A stretch of DNA of 5,379 nucleotides from Clostridiales bacterium (GCA_007135995.1 SLHU01000090.1:1-5379); one strand, 5' to 3'; positions 1-5,379 are shown, counted from the stretch's first letter. Program-made: numbers and translations. The notes: generated by a model not told the origin, from the sequence alone.

Positions 1-885
1 CGCGTTTGTCTTGCAGGCATGAACCGTTCCCAGCAGCACGCCTGCTTCAGCAATCACATAGCGTCCGGGCTCGCTTTTAAACTGAACAGGCCTGCCTGTT
101 TTCTCCACAAAGGCCTGTGTCAGATCGCTGAGCCCTTTTGACAGCGCTTCAAGGTCAAGACGCTGCTGCGCTTCCAGCTTATGATACGGCACCCCAAAGC
201 CGCCGCCAAAATCAACAAGTTTCAAATCAGGAAAATCCAGTGCCATCCTGAGAAAGTGATCCGCCGCTTCAAGATAAGGCTCAGGTTCCATGAAAAGTGA
301 GCCGATATGCTGGTTAACACCAATAATTTTCAGTTGATGCGCGTTAGCAATCTCGCGAGCACCGCCCAGCTGCGCCGCGTTAATGCCAAACTTCGTTTTA
401 TCGCCGGCAGTAATTACTTTCTCATGGTGACCCGCGCCAATACCGGGATTGATCCGGATTGCCACTTCACCGCCGGGATTGAGCCGGCCATATAGATCGA
501 GCTGGTCTAATGAATCCAAACTGGTCAAAATACCGCGATCGATCGCGAACTGCAGTTCTTCAGCGGAGACATTATTTGGGACAAAAAATATCGCTTCAGG
601 CTGAAAGCCTGCTTTTTCAAGCGCCATGATTTCACCAGGCGACATGGCATCTGCATATAAGCCTTCCTCACGGATGATCTTCAGCAAATGCAGATTCGTG
701 TTCGCCTTGGCCGAGTAGTTGGCCTTATAAGGCACGCCCTTGATCAGGCTTTGCATGTCCCGGCAGCTTTGCCGCAGCTTATTTTCCTGATACACATAGA
801 GCGGACTGCCATACTGACTGAGCAGTTCTCGCGGATCGAGACGGTTAAAAAATGATTGACTAAAATCAATGGCTTGTTGGCTCAT
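1..885 (-). CDS. lysA: Diaminopimelate decarboxylase, N-terminal 295 residues (cut by window edge)
   Basis: This gene encodes a PLP-dependent fold-type III decarboxylase that converts meso-diaminopimelate to L-lysine, the last step of lysine synthesis, in the cytosol. Visible family marks are YSAKAN at residues 57-62, with Lys60 as the expected PLP Schiff-base lysine; DAMSPGE at 79-85; HIGS at 193-196; the phosphate-binding glycine run DFGGGFG at 225-231; and EPGRY at 272-276. Wording such as NPGIGAGHHEKV (146-157) and GVLLGTVHA (282-290) resembles the clostridial/bacillar LysA branch. The start is the ATG at 885, preceded by AAGGAG (892-897) with a 6-nt spacer. Family members are usually a little over 400 residues, so the C-terminal third, including the conserved Cys of the other active-site half, lies outside the window. 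A TrmB-like regulator is encoded upstream on the same strand, and 33-bp repeats fill the spacer. Related PLP decarboxylases acting on ornithine or carboxynorspermidine fit less well. Confidence 0.92.
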   Translation of the reverse strand, partial: MSQQAIDFSQSFFNRLDPRELLSQYGSPLYVYQENKLRQSCRDMQSLIKGVPYKANYSAKANTNLHLLKIIREEGLYADAMSPGEIMALEKAGFQPEAIFFVPNNVSAEELQFAIDRGILTSLDSLDQLDLYGRLNPGGEVAIRINPGIGAGHHEKVITAGDKTKFGINAAQLGGAREIANAHQLKIIGVNQHIGSLFMEPEPYLEAADHFLRMALDFPDLKLVDFGGGFGVPYHKLEAQQRLDLEALSKGLSDLTQAFVEKTGRPVQFKSEPGRYVIAEAGVLLGTVHACKTNA

Positions 886-985
886 TCTGTTCTCCTTGTC
901 CTGTTTCACTGGTGTTCTTACCGTTTATCATCTATATATTCCGATTGTACTGTTTTTCATACAGATCATCGTACAGGCTCATGTT

Positions 986-1013
986 CTTATATACTACATT
1001 AGTTATGATCCAA
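986..1013 (-). promoter_or_regulatory. Possible sigma-A promoter of lysA
   Basis: Read on the minus strand there is TTGGAT (1013-1008), a 16-bp spacer and TATAAG (991-986). The -10 is good (5 of 6) and the -35 weak (3 of 6). It would start transcription near 979, leaving a leader of about 90 nt before lysA. Its -35 lies across the lysA-proximal end of the 33-bp repeat block, which would suit control by a protein bound to the repeats. No other convincing pair is seen closer to the gene. This is inferred from the sequence only. Confidence 0.35.
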
Positions 1014-1109
1014 TGACTGTTGATTGTAATTCCTAATATCATCCAATGACTGCTGATTGTATTTTCTAATTTGTTAAAATGACTGATTATTGTATTTCTA
1101 TCTCATTTT
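1005..1109. repeat. Three 33-bp direct repeats between the TrmB-like gene and lysA
   Basis: Three units begin at 1011, 1044 and 1077, exactly 33 bp apart. Each opens with (C/A)AATGACTG and continues with a TGATTGTA-type block (1021-1028, 1054-1061 and the variant TTATTGTA at 1087-1094). Units 1 and 2 match at 26 of 33 positions. Unit 3 matches unit 2 at 21 of 33, mostly in the first 21 bases. A shared AT(G/C)ATC precedes units 1 and 2. Within units 1 and 2, CAATGA and TGATTG form an imperfect inverted pair, as in a dyad operator. The 33-bp step is about three helical turns, so the copies would face nearly the same side of the DNA. The position just upstream of the possible lysA promoter suggests protein-binding sites, perhaps for the adjacent regulator. 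The function is inferred. Confidence 0.8.
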
Positions 1110-1129
1110 ACACCACAAACGCATCACAT

Positions 1130-1837
1130 TTAAGCATTTGAAGGTTCACCAGGCAGACCTTGAATCAGCTTGATCTCATTGATCATCGCTTCCTTGAAAA
1201 GCGTGACCAGTGCCTGATTTTTTGAAAACAGGCAGGAAGACGCCTCTTGCTGGCTGATCATGCCCGTCAGCACAAGCTCAGAATCAACAATCATCCTGAT
1301 CTGTCCGGGCTCTTTATCGGTATGGTACACGGTCATTTCGTCCGGCTGTAGTGTTTTTGCGGTGATAATCACCACTTTCAGACCCTGATGATGGGCGGCC
1401 TGCAGTTCATTGAGAATCAGGCTGACTTCGGGCGGTGCCATTGACACATACACACGAAAACGGGCCTGTGTCACCATGTCTTTCATCTTATTAATAATAT
1501 TGTTTTGTCCGTTAATCGTCAGGAACGGCTCAGTGATTTCACGCTGCGCCGGCATATGCGCCTCAATGCAGGCCAGCACATCATCAAAATGGCGACGTTT
1601 ACTGCGGCAAAACTCGTCCGTAGAGACCGCTGTGTAGCGGGTCACAGCACCATCAATCCTGACAGCGCCGCCTTTTTCAGTCAGCCCGGCCAGCGACATG
1701 TATGCGTTTGAGCGTGAAATACCCGACTGCTTTGATGCTTCATATCCAGTCATCTGGCCTTCAATGCTCAGCAGCCAGTAAAGCTGTGCTTCATGCCGCG
1801 TCAGACCGGTTTCCATCAGCGCTGCCAATAAATCCAA
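1130..1837 (-). CDS. TrmB-family transcriptional regulator (TTG start)
   Basis: The 235-residue product begins with a winged-helix DNA-binding domain of the TrmB type. GLTRHEAQLYWLL (residues 11-23) is the typical first helix, the helix-turn-helix runs through about 30-50 (SGISRSNAY at 38-46), and the wing ends near 77. Residues of about 110-225 fit the phospholipase-D-like effector domain of this family, with RFRVYVSMA and GLKVVII as core strands; no catalytic HKD motif is seen, as expected of a regulator. The start is the TTG at 1837, set by GGGGAGGT (1845-1852) with a 7-nt spacer and by a promoter ending at 1875. The same frame stays open up to a TTG at 1915, but that start would lie upstream of the promoter and has no ribosome site. 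No hairpin terminator follows the TAA at 1130, so some transcription may continue into lysA. The effector is unknown: family members often sense sugars, but nothing here shows which ligand. Confidence 0.85.
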   Translation of the reverse strand: MDLLAALMETGLTRHEAQLYWLLSIEGQMTGYEASKQSGISRSNAYMSLAGLTEKGGAVRIDGAVTRYTAVSTDEFCRSKRRHFDDVLACIEAHMPAQREITEPFLTINGQNNIINKMKDMVTQARFRVYVSMAPPEVSLILNELQAAHHQGLKVVIITAKTLQPDEMTVYHTDKEPGQIRMIVDSELVLTGMISQQEASSCLFSKNQALVTLFKEAMINEIKLIQGLPGEPSNA

Positions 1838-1844
1838 ATCACTT

Positions 1845-1852
1845 ACCTCCCC
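1845..1852 (-). promoter_or_regulatory. Shine-Dalgarno site that fixes the TTG start of the TrmB-like gene
   Basis: GGGGAGGT on the minus strand lies 7 nt before the TTG at 1837. It is close to the full anti-SD complement and has ideal spacing. The next possible start, the ATG at 1816, has no comparable site, and neither does the TTG at 1915. Confidence 0.8.
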
Positions 1853-1874
1853 AGTAGTGTTTCTATCTAGTATC

Positions 1875-1903
1875 ACTATAATATAATCTGACTTTTTTGT
1901 CAA
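1875..1903 (-). promoter_or_regulatory. Sigma-A promoter of the TrmB-like regulator
   Basis: The minus strand reads TTGACA (1903-1898), 17 bp, then TATAGT (1880-1875): a perfect -35 and a 5-of-6 -10 at ideal spacing. Transcription would start near 1868, giving a leader of about 30 nt before the SD and TTG start. An inverted repeat TAGT-GAT-ACTA (1879-1869) overlaps the -10 and start-site region and could be an operator, for instance for autoregulation. That last point is inference from a short motif. Confidence 0.75.
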
Positions 1904-2109
1904 AATGATTTGCAAATAAAGGGTGTCAATTCTCTTTTTTCAAGCAGCTCGAATTCTGGCAGAAACGACAGCTCATGACACAAAAGCCAAACTGAGCTCA
2001 GACGCTCATACCGTACCGGATTGCACCGCCTGGTAAAATGCCCATGCGTCACATCGCAGTACCAGCCAGGATTTCGCTCATGAACAGATGCCCTGTGCGC
2101 CGCATCGCG
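1900..2109 (-). other. Start-less open frame, possible gene remnant
   Basis: The 200 bp between the regulator promoter and the 2118-2151 terminator hold no clear gene. On the minus strand a 69-codon stretch is open between two TGA codons. Its translation has a protein-like middle and end, for example RYERLSSVWLLCHELSF followed by LPEFELLEKREL. It has no ATG. A GTG near the middle lacks a ribosome site, and the end of the frame runs into the -35 of the next promoter. It may be the decayed tail of a gene or a chance open frame. I do not recognise the family. Confidence 0.22.
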
Positions 2110-2117
2110 TCACCAAG

Positions 2118-2151
2118 AAAAGCCCACCCCTTTTTGAAGGGATGGGCTTTT
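2118..2151 (-). terminator. Rho-independent terminator of the zinc-ribbon membrane protein gene
   Basis: AAAAGCCCA (2118-2126) pairs with TGGGCTTTT (2143-2151). After one mismatch (2127/2142) the stem continues with five more pairs (2128-2132 with 2137-2141), closing a 4-nt loop. On the minus strand the stem is followed by CTTTTCTTGG, a T-rich tail, 44 nt after the TAG at 2195. It could also work weakly from the other direction, but no plus-strand gene lies upstream to need it. Confidence 0.85.
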
Positions 2152-2194
2152 CACTTATAACGTATTCATCAAACTCTATACAGCGTGTCTGCGA

Positions 2195-2725
2195 CTATTT
2201 GATGATAACAAATTTGCCAAAAATAGGCAGTGGCTTCGCTATGCCTTTTAGACCGTTAATCAGACCCATAATTCCGAAAACTGCGACTGCTATATAGAAA
2301 AATGGCAGCAGGATCCAGCCGATGATCGGAATAATACCAAGAATAATGCTTCCGCCAAAACCAACAATCAGCAGCAAAAGTCCCTGATTCGCGTGGAACT
2401 TGCCGAAACGTGATTCGGGACATGCCACAAGCGGCAGGAAGAACAAGAAATAAGCCAGAGCGGCCATGACTTTGTTCTTTTCAATATCTTCTTGAGAAAA
2501 TACTTCCTGTCCCGGTGGTGTTTGTCCGCCCGGAGGAGGATTCTGATACTGTCCGTTCGGCGGGGGAGCCTGATTTTGTCCCGGAGTAGGCGGTGTCTGG
2601 TTTTGTCCCGGAGGAGGAGTACCTTGATTCTGATTGGCAGCAGCATTCACTGCAGCGCCGCAGCCATCACAAAACTGAGCGTTATCACCAAGCGCTTTTC
2701 CACAGGATTGACAATTAATAGCCAT
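2195..2725 (-). CDS. Zinc-ribbon, proline-rich linker, DUF4870-like membrane protein
   Basis: The 176-residue product has three parts. Residues 5-22 form a zinc ribbon with CxxC pairs at Cys5/Cys8 and Cys19/Cys22 (CQSCG and CDGCG). Residues 36-73 are a low-complexity linker of near-repeats built from PP, PG, GQNQ and GQYQ. Residues 86-157 contain about three hydrophobic helices (about 86-101, 115-135 and 137-157) with FHANQG at 110-115, the mark of DUF4870/Tic20-like small membrane proteins. The C-terminus is short (PLPIFGKF). The zinc ribbon most likely faces the cytoplasm. No enzymatic motif is present and the function is unknown; Bacillota have many such zinc-ribbon membrane proteins, often suspected to be scaffolds or envelope-stress factors. 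The start is the ATG at 2725, not a GTG at 2734 that falls within the ribosome site. It stands alone with its own terminator and diverges from the sensor-kinase operon. Confidence 0.85.
   Translation of the reverse strand: MAINCQSCGKALGDNAQFCDGCGAAVNAAANQNQGTPPPGQNQTPPTPGQNQAPPPNGQYQNPPPGGQTPPGQEVFSQEDIEKNKVMAALAYFLFFLPLVACPESRFGKFHANQGLLLLIVGFGGSIILGIIPIIGWILLPFFYIAVAVFGIMGLINGLKGIAKPLPIFGKFVIIK
2507..2620 (-). repeat. Degenerate coding repeats in the proline-rich linker
   Basis: This segment encodes residues 36-73 of the zinc-ribbon protein as about five imperfect units of 6-9 residues, such as TPPPGQNQ, TPPTPGQNQ, APPPNGQYQ, NPPPGGQ and TPPGQ. The DNA shows matching recurrences of TTTTGTCCCGGAG-like blocks on the plus strand. 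Such tracts commonly vary in copy number between strains. The segment would form a flexible, extended spacer between the zinc ribbon and the membrane. Confidence 0.7.
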
Positions 2726-2730
2726 AAATA

Positions 2731-2738
2731 TCACCTCT
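2731..2738 (-). promoter_or_regulatory. Shine-Dalgarno site deciding the ATG start of the zinc-ribbon protein
   Basis: AGAGGTGA on the minus strand, with GAGGTG at 2737-2732, sits 6 nt before the ATG at 2725. The upstream GTG at 2734 overlaps this site and so cannot be the start. Confidence 0.75.
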
Positions 2739-2790
2739 TTCCAAATCTGGGTTATGGCAACCGTTTCTAAGGTTGATAGAACATATTACA

Positions 2791-2796
2791 AGTATA
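2791..2796 (-). promoter_or_regulatory. Possible -10 of the zinc-ribbon gene
   Basis: TATACT on the minus strand (2796-2791) is a fair -10 about 66 nt before the start codon. No good sigma-A -35 stands 16-18 bp upstream, so either an activator or another sigma factor would be needed, or the true promoter lies elsewhere. Low confidence. Confidence 0.25.
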
Positions 2797-2897
2797 CCGT
2801 TCACAGATGACTAAATGCATGTCCGATTGTATATGCTTTCACTTTACACGGATGAAATTAGTGGACAGCCGGCTATCATAATAATGGCCTGAAAGGC

Positions 2898-2927
2898 TTG
2901 CGCTGCGCTATGAATCTTAGATATAAT
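2898..2927 (+). promoter_or_regulatory. Probable promoter of the sensor-kinase pair
   Basis: A perfect -10, TATAAT, lies at 2922-2927. The best -35 is TTGCGC (2898-2903), only 3 of 6 matches with an 18-bp spacer, so the promoter may depend on an activator. The start would be near 2934, giving a leader of about 80 nt before the ATG at 3016. The leader carries two copies of TTTCAATATG (2955-2964 and 2981-2990), 26 bp apart. Confidence 0.5.
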
Positions 2928-2950
2928 GGAATTGGTGAGCATTCTAAGAT
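2914..2950. repeat. Perfect 8-bp inverted repeat flanking the -10 and start site
   Basis: ATCTTAGA (2914-2921) and TCTAAGAT (2943-2950) are exact reverse complements separated by 21 bp. They bracket the TATAAT at 2922-2927 and the expected transcription start. The left arm lies upstream of that start, so this cannot be an RNA hairpin of this transcript. It fits a DNA operator better, perhaps for the response regulator of this system or a repressor. Confidence 0.5.
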
Positions 2951-3015
2951 GATCTTTCAATATGTATGCCTTTGTGTAGATTTCAATATGCATTGTTCAT
3001 CAGTAAAGCAGGAAA

Positions 3016-4137
3016 ATGGCTACACTTTTTTTTATTTTAAACTGGATATACCTTGTGGCAATTGCGATCATAACCTGCAGCACTGTGGGCATTTATGGCC
3101 GCTCTAATCGGTCATCCGTCTATTATCCTTTGTCACTGTGCGGTCTTGTTATTCTCTTGACCATGATGTTCAAACTTTTAGAGATCCAGGCAATCAGCCG
3201 GTCAATGACTCACATTTTAATCTTACTTGGCTTTATGTTTTTTTCTGTTGCGATCGCCTTGTTCATCCAGATACTCTATGTGCTTATCTCGCGCGCCCGC
3301 TTTCCGCTGATCTTCCAGATGCTCAGTGGTGCAGGTGCCCTGATGCTTTTTCTGATCTTGATGCAATATACTGAACCGGTCAGACAAGCCTACACCGATC
3401 AAGTTGTCAGTGTTCATTTTCTTGTGTATCTGCTGCTGCCTTACCTGGCATTTATTATCTATCTGCCGCTGCTGCTTGTTTTGATTAAAAAATACCAGGT
3501 TAATGCGGCAGGCTTATCATTTGACAAAGTGCTGCGGACGATTCCTGATCAGGTTCTGGTCTTCGATCGCATCGGCAGGATTATTGATCATAATCACGAA
3601 ACACACCTGTTTGGCGCATGCAAAAATATGTCCGACCTTACCCGGACACTGGCTCAACAAGATAGTAAAAAGGCAAAACAGCTGGCCGCTTCTCTGAACA
3701 GCCTGGATCAGCGATCACGCGGTGAAATTGACTGGATTGAAAATGAGAAACGCAGTGTCTGGAGCTGGACCCTTCAACCGGTTAAAAACAGGAAAGGCAA
3801 AAATATCGGCACACTTCTAATCTTCAGCGACATAACCCGCATCCGCAATCTTTCTTCTCAGCTGCATACCCAAAATGACGAGCTCATGGCAATCAACCGT
3901 CAGCTCTCCAATTACACTGAACTGATTGAACACTATTCCGGCGCTGCTGCCCATAAAGAAATCGCCGATATTATTGATCGCTCTGTTCGTCTGAAACTGG
4001 ATCACATGGCAAAAGAACTGGAAGCGGTCAGCAAAGCAGACATACGTGATCATCAGCTTGTCCTCGAGGGGATCATCCGTGAATGCCGTCTGGCTCTGAC
4101 AGATATCAGATCTTTGGTCTATAAAATGACGAAGTGA
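3016..4137 (+). CDS. Membrane PAS sensor protein with degenerate histidine-kinase dimerisation domain (pseudokinase)
   Basis: The 373-residue product starts with about five membrane helices (about 4-27, 37-55, 65-91, 97-116 and 133-157). A PAS-like domain follows at about 169-275 (IPDQVLVFDRIGRIIDHN at the start, GTLLIFSDITR at the end). Next come a coiled-coil signalling helix (276-300) and a helical pair resembling a HisKA_3 dimerisation domain, whose second helix is the RECRLALTDIRSLVYKM region (355-371). Aligned without gaps to the next gene at QN/N/L/Y of the signalling helix, the phospho-histidine position is Asp321, and the rest of the H-box is also lost (Arg322, Arg325, Leu326). The protein ends there with no HATPase domain, so it cannot be a kinase by itself. 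An in-frame stop at 3004 precedes the ATG, and the ribosome site is weak (AGGA only 2 nt away). It probably senses a signal and pairs with the neighbouring kinase. The partner role is inferred. Confidence 0.75.
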   Translation: MATLFFILNWIYLVAIAIITCSTVGIYGRSNRSSVYYPLSLCGLVILLTMMFKLLEIQAISRSMTHILILLGFMFFSVAIALFIQILYVLISRARFPLIFQMLSGAGALMLFLILMQYTEPVRQAYTDQVVSVHFLVYLLLPYLAFIIYLPLLLVLIKKYQVNAAGLSFDKVLRTIPDQVLVFDRIGRIIDHNHETHLFGACKNMSDLTRTLAQQDSKKAKQLAASLNSLDQRSRGEIDWIENEKRSVWSWTLQPVKNRKGKNIGTLLIFSDITRIRNLSSQLHTQNDELMAINRQLSNYTELIEHYSGAAAHKEIADIIDRSVRLKLDHMAKELEAVSKADIRDHQLVLEGIIRECRLALTDIRSLVYKMTK

Positions 4138-4141
4138 AAGG
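4137..4141 (+). promoter_or_regulatory. Ribosome site overlapping the stop of the first sensor gene
   Basis: AAAGG begins on the last base of the TGA (4135-4137) and stands 5 nt before the ATG at 4147. The placement implies translational coupling of the two sensor genes and a common transcript. Confidence 0.6.
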
Positions 4142-4146
4142 TTGAC

Positions 4147-5379
4147 ATGGAATATATCAGTGAAGCACCCGCTGCAAAATTGCTGCTCATTTTACTAAAT
4201 GTCAGTTTTCTGGTTACTGTTCTGGCAGTAAGCTGGATGTTTTTTTTACGCGGCCGGAAATCAGCCTTCCTTTTTTATTATCTCGCCGCTAACATTAGTT
4301 GTGTGATGTGGTTTGCATCGCTTATATTGAAAATGAACGCACCCGATACGCAAATCATCTGGCTGATGGTCTTTGTACAATATGGTGCGCTTATATCCGC
4401 CGCCTATTTTCTCATGCTGTCCGGCATCAGCTGCTATACAGAAAAATCCATACCAATTCAGACAGGCATTTTGCTGGCACTGCCAGGCAGCATCAGCATC
4501 CTGTTGATCATCACGAATCCGCTGCACGGATCATTTTTAGTCATGGCCAATGAACTGCGCCTGCAGACAGGGCTGCTTTTCGCCCCGATTCTAGCGCTTA
4601 ATTACACCTTCGCGATCACGGGTTTAATCATTGGCTGCGTACGCATCTTCCGCAGTATCATACGCCGCAGGTTCAGCCATTACATTGTTGTTGCAGGTGT
4701 CCTGCTGCCGGCACTGCTGTCAGCCGTATCGGCCGGCAGTCTTTTCAGGTTCTCGATTTATCTGTCACCATCCTTGCTGGCTGTATCGCTTCTGATCTTT
4801 GGTGTACTGGCATTGCAAAGCCACTCTCTGAATGTTACACATGTTGCCAGCCGTCTGATCCTCAATGAAGTCAGCAGCGCGCTTGTGGTCACACGGACGG
4901 ACGGCCGCATTGTTGATTACAATCAAACCCTGGTCAATATGTTTTCCCAGACAGGTGAATTAAGACCGCTCATGGCGGTCGGCGATCTGGATCCTCAGCT
5001 GCAGCCTGAGGACGGTACCTGGCAGGCAACCCAAAAAGAAGTCTGGCTTGAAACGAATCAGGGAAATCGACTTTTTGAGTTCAGTGTGCATCCGGTTGTC
5101 AGCCGCCGACAAAAAATAGCCGGATATGTGCTGCGCCTCCTCCCGCTTGATCAAGATCAGGAAAACCGGCAGATCCTGGCAAGACAAAATGAGCAGATGA
5201 AAATCGCCAACAGTGAACTGCAGCGATATGTAGACATCACCTCTGAGCTGCGCAGCATTGTTGTGAGAAACCGGCTGGCCCGGGAAATGCATGATTTACT
5301 TGGGCACACGCTGATTATTCTCATATCGGTGCTGGAAAGAATGCGCAAAGCATCGCCCGATGAAATCATCAAAGAGGAA
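4147..5379 (+). CDS. 7TM-PAS sensor histidine kinase, HisKA_3 type (C-terminus beyond window)
   Basis: The visible 411 residues begin with seven likely membrane helices (about 11-34, 40-62, 71-93, 105-122, 139-166, 178-198 and 205-222). The loop TNPLHGSF (123-130) is typical of the HisKA_7TM (histidine kinase N-terminal 7TM) sensor region. A short PAS-like domain follows at about 237-333 (ALVVTRTDGRIVDYNQTLV at the start), then a signalling coiled coil at about 336-365. The HisKA_3 H-box NRLAREMHDLLGHTL (375-389) carries phospho-acceptor His382 with Asp383 and Gly386-His387. This H-box defines the NarL/DesK/LiaS class of kinases, which pass phosphate to LuxR-type response regulators at the membrane. 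The window ends before the second dimerisation helix and the ATPase domain. It lies 9 nt after the degenerate sensor gene in the same frame. A LuxR-type regulator gene is expected downstream. The ligand is unknown. Confidence 0.9.
   Translation, partial: MEYISEAPAAKLLLILLNVSFLVTVLAVSWMFFLRGRKSAFLFYYLAANISCVMWFASLILKMNAPDTQIIWLMVFVQYGALISAAYFLMLSGISCYTEKSIPIQTGILLALPGSISILLIITNPLHGSFLVMANELRLQTGLLFAPILALNYTFAITGLIIGCVRIFRSIIRRRFSHYIVVAGVLLPALLSAVSAGSLFRFSIYLSPSLLAVSLLIFGVLALQSHSLNVTHVASRLILNEVSSALVVTRTDGRIVDYNQTLVNMFSQTGELRPLMAVGDLDPQLQPEDGTWQATQKEVWLETNQGNRLFEFSVHPVVSRRQKIAGYVLRLLPLDQDQENRQILARQNEQMKIANSELQRYVDITSELRSIVVRNRLAREMHDLLGHTLIILISVLERMRKASPDEIIKEE

Noticed and set aside
1005..1109. 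Small CRISPR array
   Set aside because: The similar parts run through the whole 33-bp unit with no distinct unique spacers, the units diverge, and no cas gene is near.
886..1129. Lysine riboswitch upstream of lysA
   Set aside because: I looked for the AGAGGUGC-type core and the long paired helices of the L-box and did not see them; the spacer is AT-rich and filled with direct repeats, with no terminator hairpin before the gene.
2750..2776. Alternative short hairpins (GGTT/AACC and CAACC/GGTTG) in the leader of the zinc-ribbon gene
   Set aside because: The stems are only 4-5 bp with no terminator or sequestered ribosome site; this is expected by chance.
2867..2897. Palindrome AGCCGGCT (2867-2874) and mini-hairpin GCCT-GAA-AGGC (2887-2897)
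   Set aside because: Too short to support a function, and upstream of the likely transcription start, so not part of the leader RNA.
2898..3107. 69-codon plus-strand frame overlapping the first sensor gene
   Set aside because: It has a TTG start upstream of the likely transcription start, no ribosome site, and its second half is an out-of-frame reading of the sensor gene's first membrane helix.
3016..4137. Frameshifted or interrupted full-length kinase
   Set aside because: No ATPase-domain remnant follows the stop. Within 9 nt a new gene starts with its own ribosome site and membrane helix, and the missing histidine is a substitution, not a frame change.

Overview
The window looks like chromosomal DNA from a low-to-mid GC Bacillota (Firmicutes), probably a bacillus- or clostridium-like organism. 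The basis is strong purine-rich Shine-Dalgarno sites, TTG/GTG-type start usage, sigma-A-like promoters, a clostridial/bacillar style LysA, a TrmB-type regulator and 7TM sensor kinases. The genus cannot be fixed from the sequence alone. No rRNA, tRNA, insertion sequence or CRISPR array is visible.

Left half, minus strand. Positions 1-885 hold the N-terminal 295 residues of a diaminopimelate decarboxylase (lysA), cut by the window edge. Upstream of it is a 244-bp AT-rich spacer carrying three copies of a 33-bp direct repeat at exact 33-bp phase (1011, 1044, 1077), next to a possible lysA promoter. Further upstream lies a TrmB-family regulator whose real start is a TTG at 1837. A good sigma-A promoter (TTGACA, 17 bp, TATAGT) lies inside the longer open frame, so the longer version is wrong. 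Regulator and lysA point the same way, and the repeats between them are candidate operator sites. A 69-codon open stretch at 1900-2109 looks coding-like but has no usable start, and may be a gene remnant.

Middle, minus strand. Positions 2195-2725 encode a small membrane protein: a four-cysteine zinc ribbon, a Pro/Gln/Asn/Gly repeat linker and a three-helix DUF4870-like membrane domain. A strong hairpin terminator follows it at 2118-2151. Its upstream region (2726-3015) is shared with the divergent plus-strand operon.

Right half, plus strand. Two consecutive sensor-kinase-like genes are separated by 9 nt in the same frame. The first (3016-4137) has about five membrane helices, a PAS-like domain, a signalling helix and a histidine-kinase dimerisation-like helical pair. 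It lacks the phospho-acceptor histidine (Asp321 at that place in an ungapped alignment with its neighbour) and ends before any ATPase domain. The second (4147 to the edge) is a HisKA_7TM/PAS/HisKA_3 kinase with an intact H-box (His382), truncated by the window just after it. The likely arrangement is a pseudokinase or sensor partner plus an active NarL/DesK-type kinase, with a response regulator expected downstream outside the window. The promoter of this pair carries a perfect 8-bp inverted repeat flanking the -10 and start-site region.
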